This document shows positions 36,040-45,594 of a stretch of 64,000 bases of DNA, one piece after another; position 1 is the stretch's first letter; every line of letters starts with the position of its first letter. The DNA is from Labilibaculum sp. K2S. Its GTDB lineage: Bacteria > Bacteroidota > Bacteroidia > Bacteroidales > Marinifilaceae. A model generated the notes under the pieces. It searched no databases and had not been told where the DNA came from. It saw only the letters and a program-made list of their open reading frames with translations. A program made the translations under genes and the position numbers. The stretch covers positions 75,285-139,284 of the forward strand of contig NZ_JAUCMW010000002.1 of the NCBI RefSeq assembly GCF_030372765.1, given 5' to 3'.

Positions 36040-37734
36040 TTAGTACCCAACATTTTGCTGATACAATCCCTTACTGAAATTGATCTGTTTTTGAGGAATT
36101 GGTAAGTATTCATCCCGGCCTTTTGTAACACTGCTGCCTTCGTAATAGCTGATTCGTTCTTTTTCCTCCATAAAATACTTATCCATAGTTTCTTTAGCAA
36201 TACCCCAGCGTACAAGATCGAAATAACGATTCCCTTCCATTGCAAATTCCAAACGACGTTCCCATCGAAGAGCCTTTCTTGCAAAATCCTGAGTCCAGTT
36301 ACAATTCACACCATCTACATAAATTCCAACTAAATAATTCCCCATATATGATCCATTAGCAAACTTCAACAGTTCAGTACTGGCCTGAGCACGTTCTCTA
36401 ATTCTGTTAATCAATTCCAAGGCTTCAGCCTGTCTTCCCAATTCTATTAATGCCTCAGCTTTCCACAACATCACATCTGCATATCTAACCAGAATTCTGT
36501 TTTTTGAATTACCATAAAATGGATCGATATTTACAAAACAAGGACAATCAGGAGAAACATTTTCCTTTAAGGATGCATGCACACCATATACATCAGGGGA
36601 ACGATTCCAACTTTCTTCATAAAGAAGGTTTTGATCATATTTCCACATGTGCCCGGGAGTTGCAATGGTATGGTCAATTCGAGGATCAACATTATTGGCA
36701 GCAAAATCGAGATTGCTTTGATTGTACGTATCAAACTCTGGCAAACCATCAGCAGAGGTTTTGTAAGCATTCACCAAATTCTGACTCGGCTTGTGAAAAT
36801 CACAACATCCCAATCCCATTGGAACTGCCAACACATCACCAAAATTTAATCGTCCGTGCATAGTTCCATCATCTGTTGAGTACTGAACTGCAAAAATCGA
36901 TTCCTTTCCATTTTCATAATCTCCAGGCAAAAAATTGTATGCAAAATCCGCTTCCAAATCATATGGTGAATTATTAAGCACCTCGTTTGCAAGAGAAATA
37001 ACCTCCTCTAGTTTGCCAGTGTTGATATTGGTCACATTATTATCATCATCCTGCTCGTAAGCCTGATATAATCTTGTTTTGGCCAACAATGCTTGCGCGG
37101 CAAACTTGTCAGCTCGTCCAATATCTGTTTTCGATACAGGAAGGTTGTCAATTGCAAATTGAAAATCAGCAGCAATCTTTTCCCATAACTCATCGTTTGA
37201 TAATGCAACATTTGAAATATTCTCATATTCTGAATCAGGAACTGTTTCGTCGATATAAGGAATATACTTAAACATTATTTTTAATTGAAAATATTGATAA
37301 CCTCTTAGAAATCTCATTTCCCCTTCTCTGATTTTCTTCTCTGGATATTCATCTTCGGAAAGCAGAGCCAATTGATTTAAAGCCTCGTTTGCACGTGAAA
37401 TGGCAACGTAATAATTGTACCAAAGCAAATCAAGTTCACCAAAATTTGCTGTAACATTGGAAAAAGTTTCTATGAAGTGAAAATCCTGAATATCAGCAGG
37501 ACCTGAACCACCTTTGTAAGCATCATCAGACCTGACATTTCCAAAAGGCCAAAGACTAAAAGGGTGATCGTAATGGTCATTCCCCAGACTTGAATAAGCT
37601 GCAGTAACAAACCCATCAATATTGTCTGCTCCTCCAACCTGATCATCGCCTAACAATGCTTTAGGACCCATGTCAAGTTCATTAGAACAAGAAAGCATTG
37701 TCATACAGATTAAAATATAAATTATTCTTTTCAT
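36040..37734 (-). CDS. SusD/RagB-family nutrient-binding lipoprotein
   Basis: Outer-membrane lid protein that binds oligosaccharide and closes over its SusC partner. It has 564 residues. The signal peptide has a lipobox (MTMLSCSNE). The TPR-rich core includes AISRANEALNQL, EMRFLRGYQYFQLKIMF (the typical RAxY/FLRGY helix), and the C-terminal ADVMLWKAEALIELGRQAEALELINRIRERA and RRLEFAMEGNRYFDLVRWG blocks. It lies 28 bp after susC. From its neighbours, the ligand should be a fructan. Confidence 0.96.
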   Translation of the reverse strand: MKRIIYILICMTMLSCSNELDMGPKALLGDDQVGGADNIDGFVTAAYSSLGNDHYDHPFSLWPFGNVRSDDAYKGGSGPADIQDFHFIETFSNVTANFGELDLLWYNYYVAISRANEALNQLALLSEDEYPEKKIREGEMRFLRGYQYFQLKIMFKYIPYIDETVPDSEYENISNVALSNDELWEKIAADFQFAIDNLPVSKTDIGRADKFAAQALLAKTRLYQAYEQDDDNNVTNINTGKLEEVISLANEVLNNSPYDLEADFAYNFLPGDYENGKESIFAVQYSTDDGTMHGRLNFGDVLAVPMGLGCCDFHKPSQNLVNAYKTSADGLPEFDTYNQSNLDFAANNVDPRIDHTIATPGHMWKYDQNLLYEESWNRSPDVYGVHASLKENVSPDCPCFVNIDPFYGNSKNRILVRYADVMLWKAEALIELGRQAEALELINRIRERAQASTELLKFANGSYMGNYLVGIYVDGVNCNWTQDFARKALRWERRLEFAMEGNRYFDLVRWGIAKETMDKYFMEEKERISYYEGSSVTKGRDEYLPIPQKQINFSKGLYQQNVGY

Positions 37735-37762
37735 CTTTTCTTATTTTTTGTGTTCACTTGAC

Positions 37763-40700
37763 TTAAAATGCAACATTTACACCTGTGGTAATCATTACCG
37801 GGTTAGGGTAGCCAAAAGAAGGATTTTCAGGATCCAGACCGGTAAATTTCTTACTTTTAATCGTCCATAAATTCTGACCGCTAACATACAACCTCAGTTT
37901 ACTCAATCTCAATCTGTCAATAACTGATTTTGGAAATGAATACCCTAATTGAGCTGTGCGCAACTTCATGTAACCACCATTTTCTACATAGTAGGTTGAA
38001 AAACGACCTTCCCAATTTGCATCTGTATTTGTAAGTGCAGGTATCGAAGAATTTGAATTTTCAGGAGTCCATGCATTTAACAACCGGGTTCCTTTGTTTG
38101 AACCGGCATCATCAACACTCCAAAAATCACCTTGCCTCTTTATATCATTAATAACATCAATTCCGGCAATTCCCTGAAAGAACATGGTTAAATCAAATCC
38201 TTTAAATTCTGCTGATATATTAAGACCATAAGTAAAATCAGGATGTGGATTTCCAATCCAGGTTCTGTCGGCATCGTCAACTACTCCATTATCATCCAAA
38301 TCGGCAAAACGAATTCGACCTAAACCTTTTCCTGGTTGTTCTGCAGAAGCATCAAGCTCTTCCTGTGTTCTAAATAAACCATCAGCAACGTAACCATACA
38401 TTGAATTGATTGGTCGGTTTAAAATATTATCATCAGAACCGTTTCCTCCATAGTCATTCACAACTGCAAGCGGAAGTTTGGTGATTTTATTGCTGTAGGT
38501 TGCAAAATTGGCTGCGATCTCGAATTTAAATTCTTCTTTCAGGCTGCCACGGTATCCTACAAGTACTTCCAAACCTTCATTTTCCATTGACGCTCCATTC
38601 ACCCAACGACTGCCACCTTCGCCAATTGCACCAATATATCCTGGTAGAATCAAGATATCCTTGGTTGATTTAAAGAAATAATCAACTCCTCCAAACAGCT
38701 TTTGATCAAACAATCCGAAGTCGATCCCCAAGTTGGTTTGAATGGTTGTTTCCCATTTTAAATCATCATTCCCTGTTTGAACTACACTGTAACCAGAAGG
38801 TAATGTTCCTGTTCCCTGACCATACATATCATATGCAGTTCCATTAGGCGATCTCCAGGTAGGATCTCCACCTCCGTAATTGGTCTGATACAATGAATAA
38901 GTTGCGTTGTTGTCAATTTCCTGATTACCAGTCTTTCCCCAACCAAACCGCAATTTAAGATTCGAGACTGACTTTAAATTATCTTTAATGAAATCTTCCT
39001 GATTAATTCTCCAACCTACAGAAAATGCAGGAAAAAGACCATATTGATTATTGTTACCAAAACGAGAAGAACCATCATAGCGAAGAGTAGCCGAAGCAAG
39101 ATATTTATCGTTATACACGTAGTTCATTTTTCCAAAGTAGGACATTAACGCATACTCTGCTGCAGAACCGCCATTATCTTTTTTCCCGGTAGCCGCGTCC
39201 AAATACATATAATCTTCATCCTCTACAGAAAAATCCTGAGCAGAAGCCCAAAAAGATTCATCTTTTTGTTTGTAGAATTCACTACCAACCATTATATCAA
39301 AACGATGATTGTCAATTTCATACTCGTAGGAAAGAGTATTACTCCAAACAATTTTTTTATTGGAGGAATGGTTATTTGTTACCATATTGGTTTCATTCTT
39401 CAAATAACCGGAAGAATAACTCAATTGACTGTTAAGAGCATCGTAAATACCGTAATCAATCCCCAGACTTGAACGGAATTTTAAATTTTTCACTGGTTCA
39501 ACGTCCACAAAGAAATTTCCAAACAATCTGATGTAGTCGTAATCATTTTGTTTGTTGTCTTGTAACAAACGAACAGGATTTTGCCGGTCATTCATTCCTC
39601 CAACAGGCCCTCCCCATCCAATACCATCAACAGTATGAACCGGAACTAATGGAACTGCTTTTAACGCTCCATCCATAACTCCTCCAGGTATTTTAACCTC
39701 ATTGGTTTGGTTGAATGAGAAATTCTCTCCTATCACCACCTTACCATCGGCCAATTCATAATTAGAATTCATTCGAGCGGAAATTCTTGTAAACTCGCTA
39801 GTTTTTATAATTCCCTGATTATCCAGATAACCCAAAGAGAATAAGTAACTTCCTTTATCGGTTCCATTTGAAACAGACACATCGTACGATTGCGAAACAG
39901 AGGTCTGAGAAACCTCATCAAACCAATCTGTATCCGAAGCTTTCATTGTTTGATTAGCATCCAAAAACTTGGGAACCAAAATTTTATTCAGGCTAGGATT
40001 CGCCAAGTCTCCATTCCAATCGAATTGATAAGAAAGATTATTTGAATTAGGGTCAGTTCCTGTATTTACAAGTGATCTCCATAATGCTGATCCATACTGT
40101 TCTGCATTCATCACATCAATTTTGTTATTGTACCAGGAAATATTGGAATAAGCATTTAAGTTCACCTGAATCTTTCCCTTTTTTCCTTTTTTTGTGGTCA
40201 CAATAATAACTCCATTAGCAGCCCTCGATCCATAAATACTCGCTGAAGATGCATCTTTCAAAACCTGAATGGATTCAATATCATTAGGGTTTAATTCATG
40301 CATTCCCGCTTTTGTAGGAACCCCATCAATCACATACAAAGGGTCGTTATTATTTAATGTACCAATTCCTCTTATACGGATTGTAGTTCCTGAACCACTT
40401 GGCGATCCATCTGAGGTAACAAACATGCCAGGAACGTGCCCTTGCAATGATTTTATGGGATTAGCACTTGGAGTGCTAACGATTTCATCTACATCAATAA
40501 CAGAAACCGCTCCGGTTAAATCTGCTTTCCTTTGCGATTGATATCCCGTAACAACAACCTGATCCAACTGCTGGAAATCTTCTTCCATGACAACGTTTAC
40601 GGAACTAAGTCCGTTAACAGGAATTTCCTGGGTTTTGAATCCCACAAAGGAAAATTGAATTGTTCCTTCTGCTGATACTTCAAATGTATACTGACCATTA

Positions 40701-40897
40701 ATGTCGGTTACAGTACCATTCGTAGAGCCCTTTTCGACCACTGAAACTCCTGGAATTCCCTCGTCGGAGTTGACCATCGTGACTTTTCCGCTAACATTGA
40801 TTGTCTGAGCCAATGCATGTAACGGAACTGAAACCGCAAGAAAAATCAATAGAGCTGCCATTGATCTTTTTGTGATTTGTAAGAGTTGATTTTTCAT
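37763..40897 (-). CDS. SusC/RagA-family TonB-linked outer membrane protein (fructan importer)
   Basis: TonB-dependent transporter of 1044 residues. A signal peptide ends at VPLHALAQ. It is followed by a carboxypeptidase-D-like domain (INVSGKVTMVNSDEGIPGVSVVEKG), a plug (VVTGYQSQRKADLTGAVSV; IRIRGIGTLNNNDPLYVIDGVP; LKDASSASIYGSRAANGVIIVTTKKGKKG) and a barrel ending in ...PVMITTGVNVAF. Adjacent SusD, GH32 and fructokinase genes point to imported fructo-oligosaccharides. It starts 11 bp after the fructokinase gene, so the operon is tightly packed. Confidence 0.97.
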   Translation of the reverse strand: MKNQLLQITKRSMAALLIFLAVSVPLHALAQTINVSGKVTMVNSDEGIPGVSVVEKGSTNGTVTDINGQYTFEVSAEGTIQFSFVGFKTQEIPVNGLSSVNVVMEEDFQQLDQVVVTGYQSQRKADLTGAVSVIDVDEIVSTPSANPIKSLQGHVPGMFVTSDGSPSGSGTTIRIRGIGTLNNNDPLYVIDGVPTKAGMHELNPNDIESIQVLKDASSASIYGSRAANGVIIVTTKKGKKGKIQVNLNAYSNISWYNNKIDVMNAEQYGSALWRSLVNTGTDPNSNNLSYQFDWNGDLANPSLNKILVPKFLDANQTMKASDTDWFDEVSQTSVSQSYDVSVSNGTDKGSYLFSLGYLDNQGIIKTSEFTRISARMNSNYELADGKVVIGENFSFNQTNEVKIPGGVMDGALKAVPLVPVHTVDGIGWGGPVGGMNDRQNPVRLLQDNKQNDYDYIRLFGNFFVDVEPVKNLKFRSSLGIDYGIYDALNSQLSYSSGYLKNETNMVTNNHSSNKKIVWSNTLSYEYEIDNHRFDIMVGSEFYKQKDESFWASAQDFSVEDEDYMYLDAATGKKDNGGSAAEYALMSYFGKMNYVYNDKYLASATLRYDGSSRFGNNNQYGLFPAFSVGWRINQEDFIKDNLKSVSNLKLRFGWGKTGNQEIDNNATYSLYQTNYGGGDPTWRSPNGTAYDMYGQGTGTLPSGYSVVQTGNDDLKWETTIQTNLGIDFGLFDQKLFGGVDYFFKSTKDILILPGYIGAIGEGGSRWVNGASMENEGLEVLVGYRGSLKEEFKFEIAANFATYSNKITKLPLAVVNDYGGNGSDDNILNRPINSMYGYVADGLFRTQEELDASAEQPGKGLGRIRFADLDDNGVVDDADRTWIGNPHPDFTYGLNISAEFKGFDLTMFFQGIAGIDVINDIKRQGDFWSVDDAGSNKGTRLLNAWTPENSNSSIPALTNTDANWEGRFSTYYVENGGYMKLRTAQLGYSFPKSVIDRLRLSKLRLYVSGQNLWTIKSKKFTGLDPENPSFGYPNPVMITTGVNVAF

Positions 40898-40908
40898 AGA
40901 ATTTTTAA

Positions 40909-41808
40909 TTAGGATTGATTCATAATTCGTAAAACTTCACTCATATCGTACTTGGGTGTTGCTCCCTCTTTAGAGGCAACAAACGCCCCGGTTGCCGAGC
41001 CAAAATTCAATGCTTCTTCCGGTGATTTATTTTGTACCAAAGCTGATAAAAACCCAGCCAAAAATGCGTCACCAGCTCCCACAGCATCAACTGCAGCAAC
41101 CTTATAACCTAAATGATTAAAAAATTGATTGTTTGTAAACAGAACAGCACCATTAGCTCCTTTGGTTACACAAACCATAGAACATTGGTACTGTTCTGAA
41201 AACCAACGAATCAAATCTTCTTCATTTTTAGAGGTCTTTCCGTACCATCCTGATATCTGGATCAATTCCTCATCATTCAGTTTTGCGACGTCGGCTTTAC
41301 CAAGCAATATTTCGACATCTTCTTTCTGATCGAAAGGCGGACGGAGGTTTACATCAATTACTTTTAAACAATCAGAATCCAACACATTCAAGATTGTTTG
41401 TTTTGCTTTTTTGTTTCTGGAACCCAATGTCCCGAATACAACTATTCCTGATTCTTCTACTTTGTGAGACAATTGTTCGGTATATTCTAAATGATCCCAT
41501 GCAACCGGCTCACAAATTTCATATTTTGCATTATTCTTATCATCCAAATGAACCAATACCTCACTGGTAGGCAATTCTGAGTCAAGCTGAATTAACTCTG
41601 TACTCATTCCTGATTCTTCTAAAAAACGTTTCAGTTTTAAACCTTGTTCATCATTCCCAATCCGACTTGCAAATTCAACATCAAGTCCAATATTATTTAA
41701 TTGCAAAGCCACATTCATAGGTGCTCCACCTGGCTTAGGACCAGTGGGCATCATATCCCATAACATTTCACCGACACTTATTATTTTTTGATTTTTAATG
41801 TCCATCAC
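40909..41808 (-). CDS. PfkB-family fructokinase
   Basis: Cytoplasmic sugar kinase of 299 residues, expected to make fructose 6-phosphate from fructose and ATP. Signatures: GEMLWDMMPTGPKPGGAPMNVALQL (sugar-binding N-terminus with the GGAPxN motif of fructokinases), VIDVNLRPPFD, VTKGANGAVLF and the ATP/catalytic motif DAVGAGDAFLAGF with the catalytic Asp. Position between the MFS porter and susC supports fructose as substrate. Confidence 0.93.
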   Translation of the reverse strand: MMDIKNQKIISVGEMLWDMMPTGPKPGGAPMNVALQLNNIGLDVEFASRIGNDEQGLKLKRFLEESGMSTELIQLDSELPTSEVLVHLDDKNNAKYEICEPVAWDHLEYTEQLSHKVEESGIVVFGTLGSRNKKAKQTILNVLDSDCLKVIDVNLRPPFDQKEDVEILLGKADVAKLNDEELIQISGWYGKTSKNEEDLIRWFSEQYQCSMVCVTKGANGAVLFTNNQFFNHLGYKVAAVDAVGAGDAFLAGFLSALVQNKSPEEALNFGSATGAFVASKEGATPKYDMSEVLRIMNQS

Positions 41809-41835
41809 AAATTATTTTCTCAATTTATATTTGAC

Positions 41836-43179
41836 TTAAGCCCGTTTTAATTCCTTTTGGATTTGTTCCAACGATTTCCCTTTGGTTTCGGGGAAGAACT
41901 TGAATACAACAATCAACTGCACCAACATAGCCACAGAGAATATCATAAAAGCAACACCTCCGCCATTGGTACCACTTTCGGCAATTGCAGGAAACATCCA
42001 TGATACCATTGCTGCCATTATCCAATGCGTAAAACTTCCTAAAGCTTGTCCTTTTGCACGTATCTTATTAGGGAATATTTCTGAAATAAACACCCAAATT
42101 ACAGCTCCTTGAGAAAATGCAAAAAATGCTATAAACCCAACTAAATAAACTACAACCAAAATATTTCCCGTTGATCCCTCAAACAAAGTTTTTGCCACCA
42201 TTCCAAGAAATGCCATCATTCCTATTGAGCCAATTAAGAGTAATTTCTTACGACCAAACTTATCGATTACAGTCATTGCCAACATGGTAAATATAAAATT
42301 TGTTGCTCCTATCGTTACAGATTGAAGCAAAGCGTCATCCTTACCAAAACCAGTCATTTCAAAAATTCGTGGTGCATAATACATGATTGCATTAATACCT
42401 GACATCTGATTGAAGACAGCAACCAATATGGCAAGGATCACCGGCAAACGATACTCTTTTGCAAATAGATTTGCACTGGATGTTGCGTTATCCCCTTGTA
42501 ATGATTCTTCAATCTCTTTTAATTCATTTTCAGGATCACGAGAAGCTAATTTTTTTAATAAGCCAAGAGCCTCTTTTGATCTTCCTTTCAAAACGAGTAA
42601 GCGGGGAGTAGATGGAATATAAAATAACAGTGCGAAAAAAATAAAAGCAGGAAGTGCCTGTACTCCAAGCATCCATCTCCATGCATCAACCTCCACTACA
42701 GATGAAATTAAGTAGTTGGAAAAGAAAGCCAATAGAATACCACTTACTACATTTAGCTGAAACATACCAACCAACCTTCCTCGAAGATGTGCCGGGGCTA
42801 TTTCTGCAATATACATAGGACCAATAACCGATGATGCTCCAACGCCTATTCCTCCAATAAACCGAAAAGAAATAAAAACCAACCAATCATCTGCCACGGC
42901 TGTTGCCAATGCTGTCATTCCATAAATAACCGCAATAACAATCAATACACTTTTTCGTCCATATTTATCAGCAGGTTTACCTGCAGTCATTGCTCCGACA
43001 ATTGTTCCTATCAACGCTATTGCAACTGTAAAACCATGCCAGAATCCATCCAATCCGAACATTTCCTGAATCGATTTTTCAGCACCCGATATTACTGCCG
43101 TATCGAAACCAAATAGTAATCCTCCCAAGGCTGCAATTAATGCACACGTAAATACATAGGTATTCTTCTTCTTCATCAC
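41836..43179 (-). CDS. MFS sugar porter (SP family), probable fructose importer
   Basis: Inner-membrane transporter of 447 residues with twelve predicted helices. SP-family marks: GFDTAVISGAEKSIQ in helix 1, GKPADKYGRKSVL and DKFGRKKLLLIGS in the two halves, RFIGGIGVGASSVIGPMYIAEIAPAHLRG, the QMSGINAIMYYAPRIF sugar-selectivity helix and PETKGKSLE at the C-terminus. It is first in the fructan operon, 27 bp before the fructokinase gene. Proton symport of fructose across the inner membrane is the expected role. Confidence 0.93.
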   Translation of the reverse strand: MMKKKNTYVFTCALIAALGGLLFGFDTAVISGAEKSIQEMFGLDGFWHGFTVAIALIGTIVGAMTAGKPADKYGRKSVLIVIAVIYGMTALATAVADDWLVFISFRFIGGIGVGASSVIGPMYIAEIAPAHLRGRLVGMFQLNVVSGILLAFFSNYLISSVVEVDAWRWMLGVQALPAFIFFALLFYIPSTPRLLVLKGRSKEALGLLKKLASRDPENELKEIEESLQGDNATSSANLFAKEYRLPVILAILVAVFNQMSGINAIMYYAPRIFEMTGFGKDDALLQSVTIGATNFIFTMLAMTVIDKFGRKKLLLIGSIGMMAFLGMVAKTLFEGSTGNILVVVYLVGFIAFFAFSQGAVIWVFISEIFPNKIRAKGQALGSFTHWIMAAMVSWMFPAIAESGTNGGGVAFMIFSVAMLVQLIVVFKFFPETKGKSLEQIQKELKRA

Positions 43180-43482
43180 CGTTTTATTAAATCGTTTAAA
43201 TTTTATGTGACGAATCTAGTATGTTCGCAAAGAATCTTATCCTACATATGTTACCAACAATATCATTTATGTATCAAAATGCAGAAATACAAACGTTTGT
43301 ATGATATATGTTACCATCTTAGCATAAATGTTACATTTCCAAATTTGAATTAGAACACCGTACAAAAACCAGACAGCCATTTATATTAAGACTTAACGAT
43401 CAAACACATTTGTATTTTAACATCTTTTTAATCATTGATATCATCCTTTTTCTTATCTTCCTAAGAATTTAAAAAAAATGAC
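43180..43482. promoter_or_regulatory. Divergent control region upstream of the fructan operon
   Basis: No gene is visible in this 303-bp AT-rich stretch. It holds a perfect palindrome ATACAAACGTTTGTAT (43287-43302). Around it, an 11-mer ATATGTTACCA occurs exactly at 43246-43256 and 43306-43316, with weaker copies ATGTATCA at 43269 and ATGTTACA at 43328. The copies form two pairs 20-21 bp apart, a spacing that suits AraC-type domains such as that of the hybrid regulator. A CAAAGAAT at 43228-43235 is one base off the minus-strand -7 box. Confidence 0.6.
43287..43302. promoter_or_regulatory. LacI-type palindromic operator upstream of the fructan operon
   Basis: ATACAAACGTTTGTAT is a perfect 16-bp palindrome centred on CG, the pattern of LacI/PurR-family operators. 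It lies 108 bp upstream of the MFS start codon. The only LacI-family gene in this window is at 52386, and its own candidate operator has a different core (GCAACCGGTTGC), so the regulator for this site may be elsewhere. Confidence 0.6.
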
Positions 43483-44052
43483 ATGAAGAGGATCGCTATA
43501 CTGCTTGTACTAAGCTTTGCAATAACGACAGGATTTGGGCAAACAGAGCTAAAACAGCATTTCGAAAAAGATCTGCGGAATTACACAACAGCTTTTAATA
43601 ACAAACAATGGAATACGGTTACCGATATGATGTATCCTCCCATGTTTGAAATGATGAGCAAGGATAACATGCTAATGGTTTTGGAGCAAATGGATAATCT
43701 GGGTGTTAAAATGACAACCGACTTTCATTCTATCGACAAAATATCGAAGGTAGTGGATTATGGGAAAGAAAAATATTGCAAAATTCAATACTACGGAATT
43801 ATTAAAGTGAAACTTACCGGATTAATGTCGCAAGGAAGCTCTTTAATGCAACCGCAGTTTGAGCAGGAATTTGGCAAAGAAAATGTAAAATATCACGAAG
43901 CATCGAATTCATTTACCATTCAGGCACACCGATCGATGGTGGCAATTGCCGATAAAAAATCAGATAACTGGAAGTATATTGATGTGAATTCACCGCAGGC
44001 TAAAGGACTAAAAAGATTGATTCCCGAAAAGGTACAGGAGCAACTAAACTAA
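43483..44052 (+). CDS. Exported protein of unknown function
   Basis: Small exported protein of 189 residues with a signal peptide ending at TTGFGQ. The mature part opens with a helix (LKQHFEKDLRNYTTAFNNKQWNTVTDMMYPPMF) and then has beta strands (KYCKIQYYGIIKVKL, NSFTIQAHRSMVAIADKKSDNWKYIDVN). This resembles an NTF2-like fold seen in many periplasmic proteins, but I do not recognise the family. It is 33 bp upstream of the deoxyribosyltransferase-like gene on the same strand. Confidence 0.7.
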   Translation: MKRIAILLVLSFAITTGFGQTELKQHFEKDLRNYTTAFNNKQWNTVTDMMYPPMFEMMSKDNMLMVLEQMDNLGVKMTTDFHSIDKISKVVDYGKEKYCKIQYYGIIKVKLTGLMSQGSSLMQPQFEQEFGKENVKYHEASNSFTIQAHRSMVAIADKKSDNWKYIDVNSPQAKGLKRLIPEKVQEQLN

Positions 44053-44085
44053 CTTACATCCCTAAAAAGCTTACAATAAAACAAC

Positions 44086-44490
44086 ATGAAAATATATTTT
44101 TCAGGATCGATACGTGGAGGACAGCAAGACACCGATTTATATGCAGATTTGATTTGTGAATTGAAACAATACGGAACTGTATTAACCGAGCACATTGGAT
44201 CAAAAACGATCGATACCACAATAACCGATAAGGAAATACACGATCGGGATTTAGCATGGGTAAAAGAATCGGATATTGTAATAGCAGAAGTAACTGTTCC
44301 TTCGCTTGGGGTTGGCTACGAAATTGGCCGGGCTATCGATATGAATAAACCCATAATATGTTTGTACAGAGTATTAAACGGCAAAACAACCTCTGCAATG
44401 ATTCGCGGATGCTCAGATGTGCAATGCTTCGAATACTCAGACCTAACAGAAGCTAAGGAAATTTTGAAGAAACAACTTAAAACTACATAG
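44086..44490 (+). CDS. Nucleoside 2-deoxyribosyltransferase family protein (DNPH1/Rcl-like)
   Basis: Cytoplasmic protein of 134 residues. The Rossmann-like pattern is clear: MKIYFSGSIRGGQQD (phosphate loop with GSIRGG), DRDLAWVKESDIVIAEVTVPSLGVGYEIGRA with the catalytic Glu in GYEIGRA, and KPIICLYR. Mammalian DNPH1, with the same layout, hydrolyses deoxynucleoside monophosphates, so nucleotide sanitation is plausible. The stop codon touches the start codon of the next gene, so the two are coupled. Confidence 0.88.
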   Translation: MKIYFSGSIRGGQQDTDLYADLICELKQYGTVLTEHIGSKTIDTTITDKEIHDRDLAWVKESDIVIAEVTVPSLGVGYEIGRAIDMNKPIICLYRVLNGKTTSAMIRGCSDVQCFEYSDLTEAKEILKKQLKTT

Positions 44491-45051
44491 ATGAACTGGC
44501 AAGATATTTCATACCTGAATTCGGGTTCGGCAATTCAGAAAAAAGCATTTAAAAGTTTAAATAAACTTCAGGTTTTTAATCTTCTGGCAGAGTATTCTCC
44601 AATTTTAACAGGCACTATTCCCATTGGGATTTCAATTGATTCCAGTGATGTAGATATTACCTGCAGATTTATAGATACCGATAAATTTGAAAGGAAAATG
44701 GAAAATCTGTTTAAAGATCGAAAAGAATTTAAAATACAACAAAAGGAAAAAAATGGATACTGGGTTGTGGTGGCAAGTTTTACCTACCAAGGTTTTCCTT
44801 TTGAAATATTTGGTTCTCTTTTTCCTGGTACAGATCAAAATTCCTATCGTCATATGCTGATTGAGCATCGTATTCTAAAGTTACTTGGCGAAGAATTCAA
44901 GCTTAAAGTAATTCAATTAAAAAAAGAAGGCTTAAAAACAGAACCGGCATTTGCCCAATTATTAAAATTAGAAGGAGATCCATATCAACAATTGCTAAAT
45001 ATGGAAGGTGTAACCGACACTGAAATACTTCAACACTGGAATAAGAGCTGA
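44491..45051 (+). CDS. DUF4269 family protein
   Basis: A 186-residue protein with the family's typical N-terminus (WQDISYLNSGSAIQKKAFKSLNKLQVFNLL) and GTIPIGISIDSSDVDITC. The GT...GxxxxSSDVDI motif resembles a nucleotidyltransferase active-site region with two acidic residues, so a nucleotidyltransferase-like fold is plausible. This is inference. It begins immediately after the deoxyribosyltransferase-like gene. Confidence 0.8.
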   Translation: MNWQDISYLNSGSAIQKKAFKSLNKLQVFNLLAEYSPILTGTIPIGISIDSSDVDITCRFIDTDKFERKMENLFKDRKEFKIQQKEKNGYWVVVASFTYQGFPFEIFGSLFPGTDQNSYRHMLIEHRILKLLGEEFKLKVIQLKKEGLKTEPAFAQLLKLEGDPYQQLLNMEGVTDTEILQHWNKS

Positions 45052-45233
45052 AAAACTGATCGTAATCCATAGTAAATCAGGCAACAGCACAAATTAAAAT
45101 CACGCTTAAGGATAAGAAAATTCTATGTTTACCATTGATTACAATTCGTTTACCAAATAGCTAAAGTTATTGCACTATAAATTTTGATTACCAGGAGTTT
45201 ATGCCCTATGTTTGATTGATATTTTATATTGAT

Positions 45234-45533
45234 ATGGAAGGATTAAACTGTTGGGAATATTATTTGTGTGGCAGAGAGGTAGGTGGAGTAAACTCTGAAG
45301 AGCTGGGTACTTGTCCCGCAAGTACACTTCATCATAACAATGGTATTAATGGCGGAACATTCTCCGGCAGGTATTGCTGGACAGTTGAAGGCACTCTTTG
45401 CGATTCGGAAATTCAGGGTGAACTGGAAGATAAGCTGCTAAATTGCATCAACTGCAGTTTCTTCAAATCAGTAAACATCGAACAAGGACGTGAATTTATT
45501 CTTATGCCTCAAAAAATCCACCAAAATAAATAG
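45234..45533 (+). CDS. Small two-CW-domain cysteine-rich protein
   Basis: A 99-residue soluble protein rich in Cys and Trp: NCWEYYLCGRE, GTCPAS, RYCWTVEGTLCDSE and NCINCSFFKSV. Pairs of CWE/CW motifs followed by a CxxC are typical of the two-CW family found in bacteria with redox or metal-linked genes. The Cys pairs suggest metal or cofactor binding. The function is unknown. An ATG 6 codons upstream is in frame, but MEGLNCWEYY is the family-like start. Confidence 0.75.
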   Translation: MEGLNCWEYYLCGREVGGVNSEELGTCPASTLHHNNGINGGTFSGRYCWTVEGTLCDSEIQGELEDKLLNCINCSFFKSVNIEQGREFILMPQKIHQNK

Positions 45534-45562
45534 GCTGTCGAATCATCAACAACCTATTTTTG
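45528..45562 (+). terminator. Terminator overlapping the two-CW gene stop
   Basis: AAATAGGCTGT (45528-45538) pairs with ACAACCTATTT (45549-45559) with one mismatch and a 10-base loop, followed by T residues. Confidence 0.55.
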
Positions 45563-45594
45563 TAAAGATAATTCCCTAAACTACATTAATAGTT

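Noticed and set aside
36504..36863. 119-codon open frame antisense to susD
   Set aside because: Shadow of the susD coding sequence. His- and Gln-rich composition reflects the antisense of common codons.
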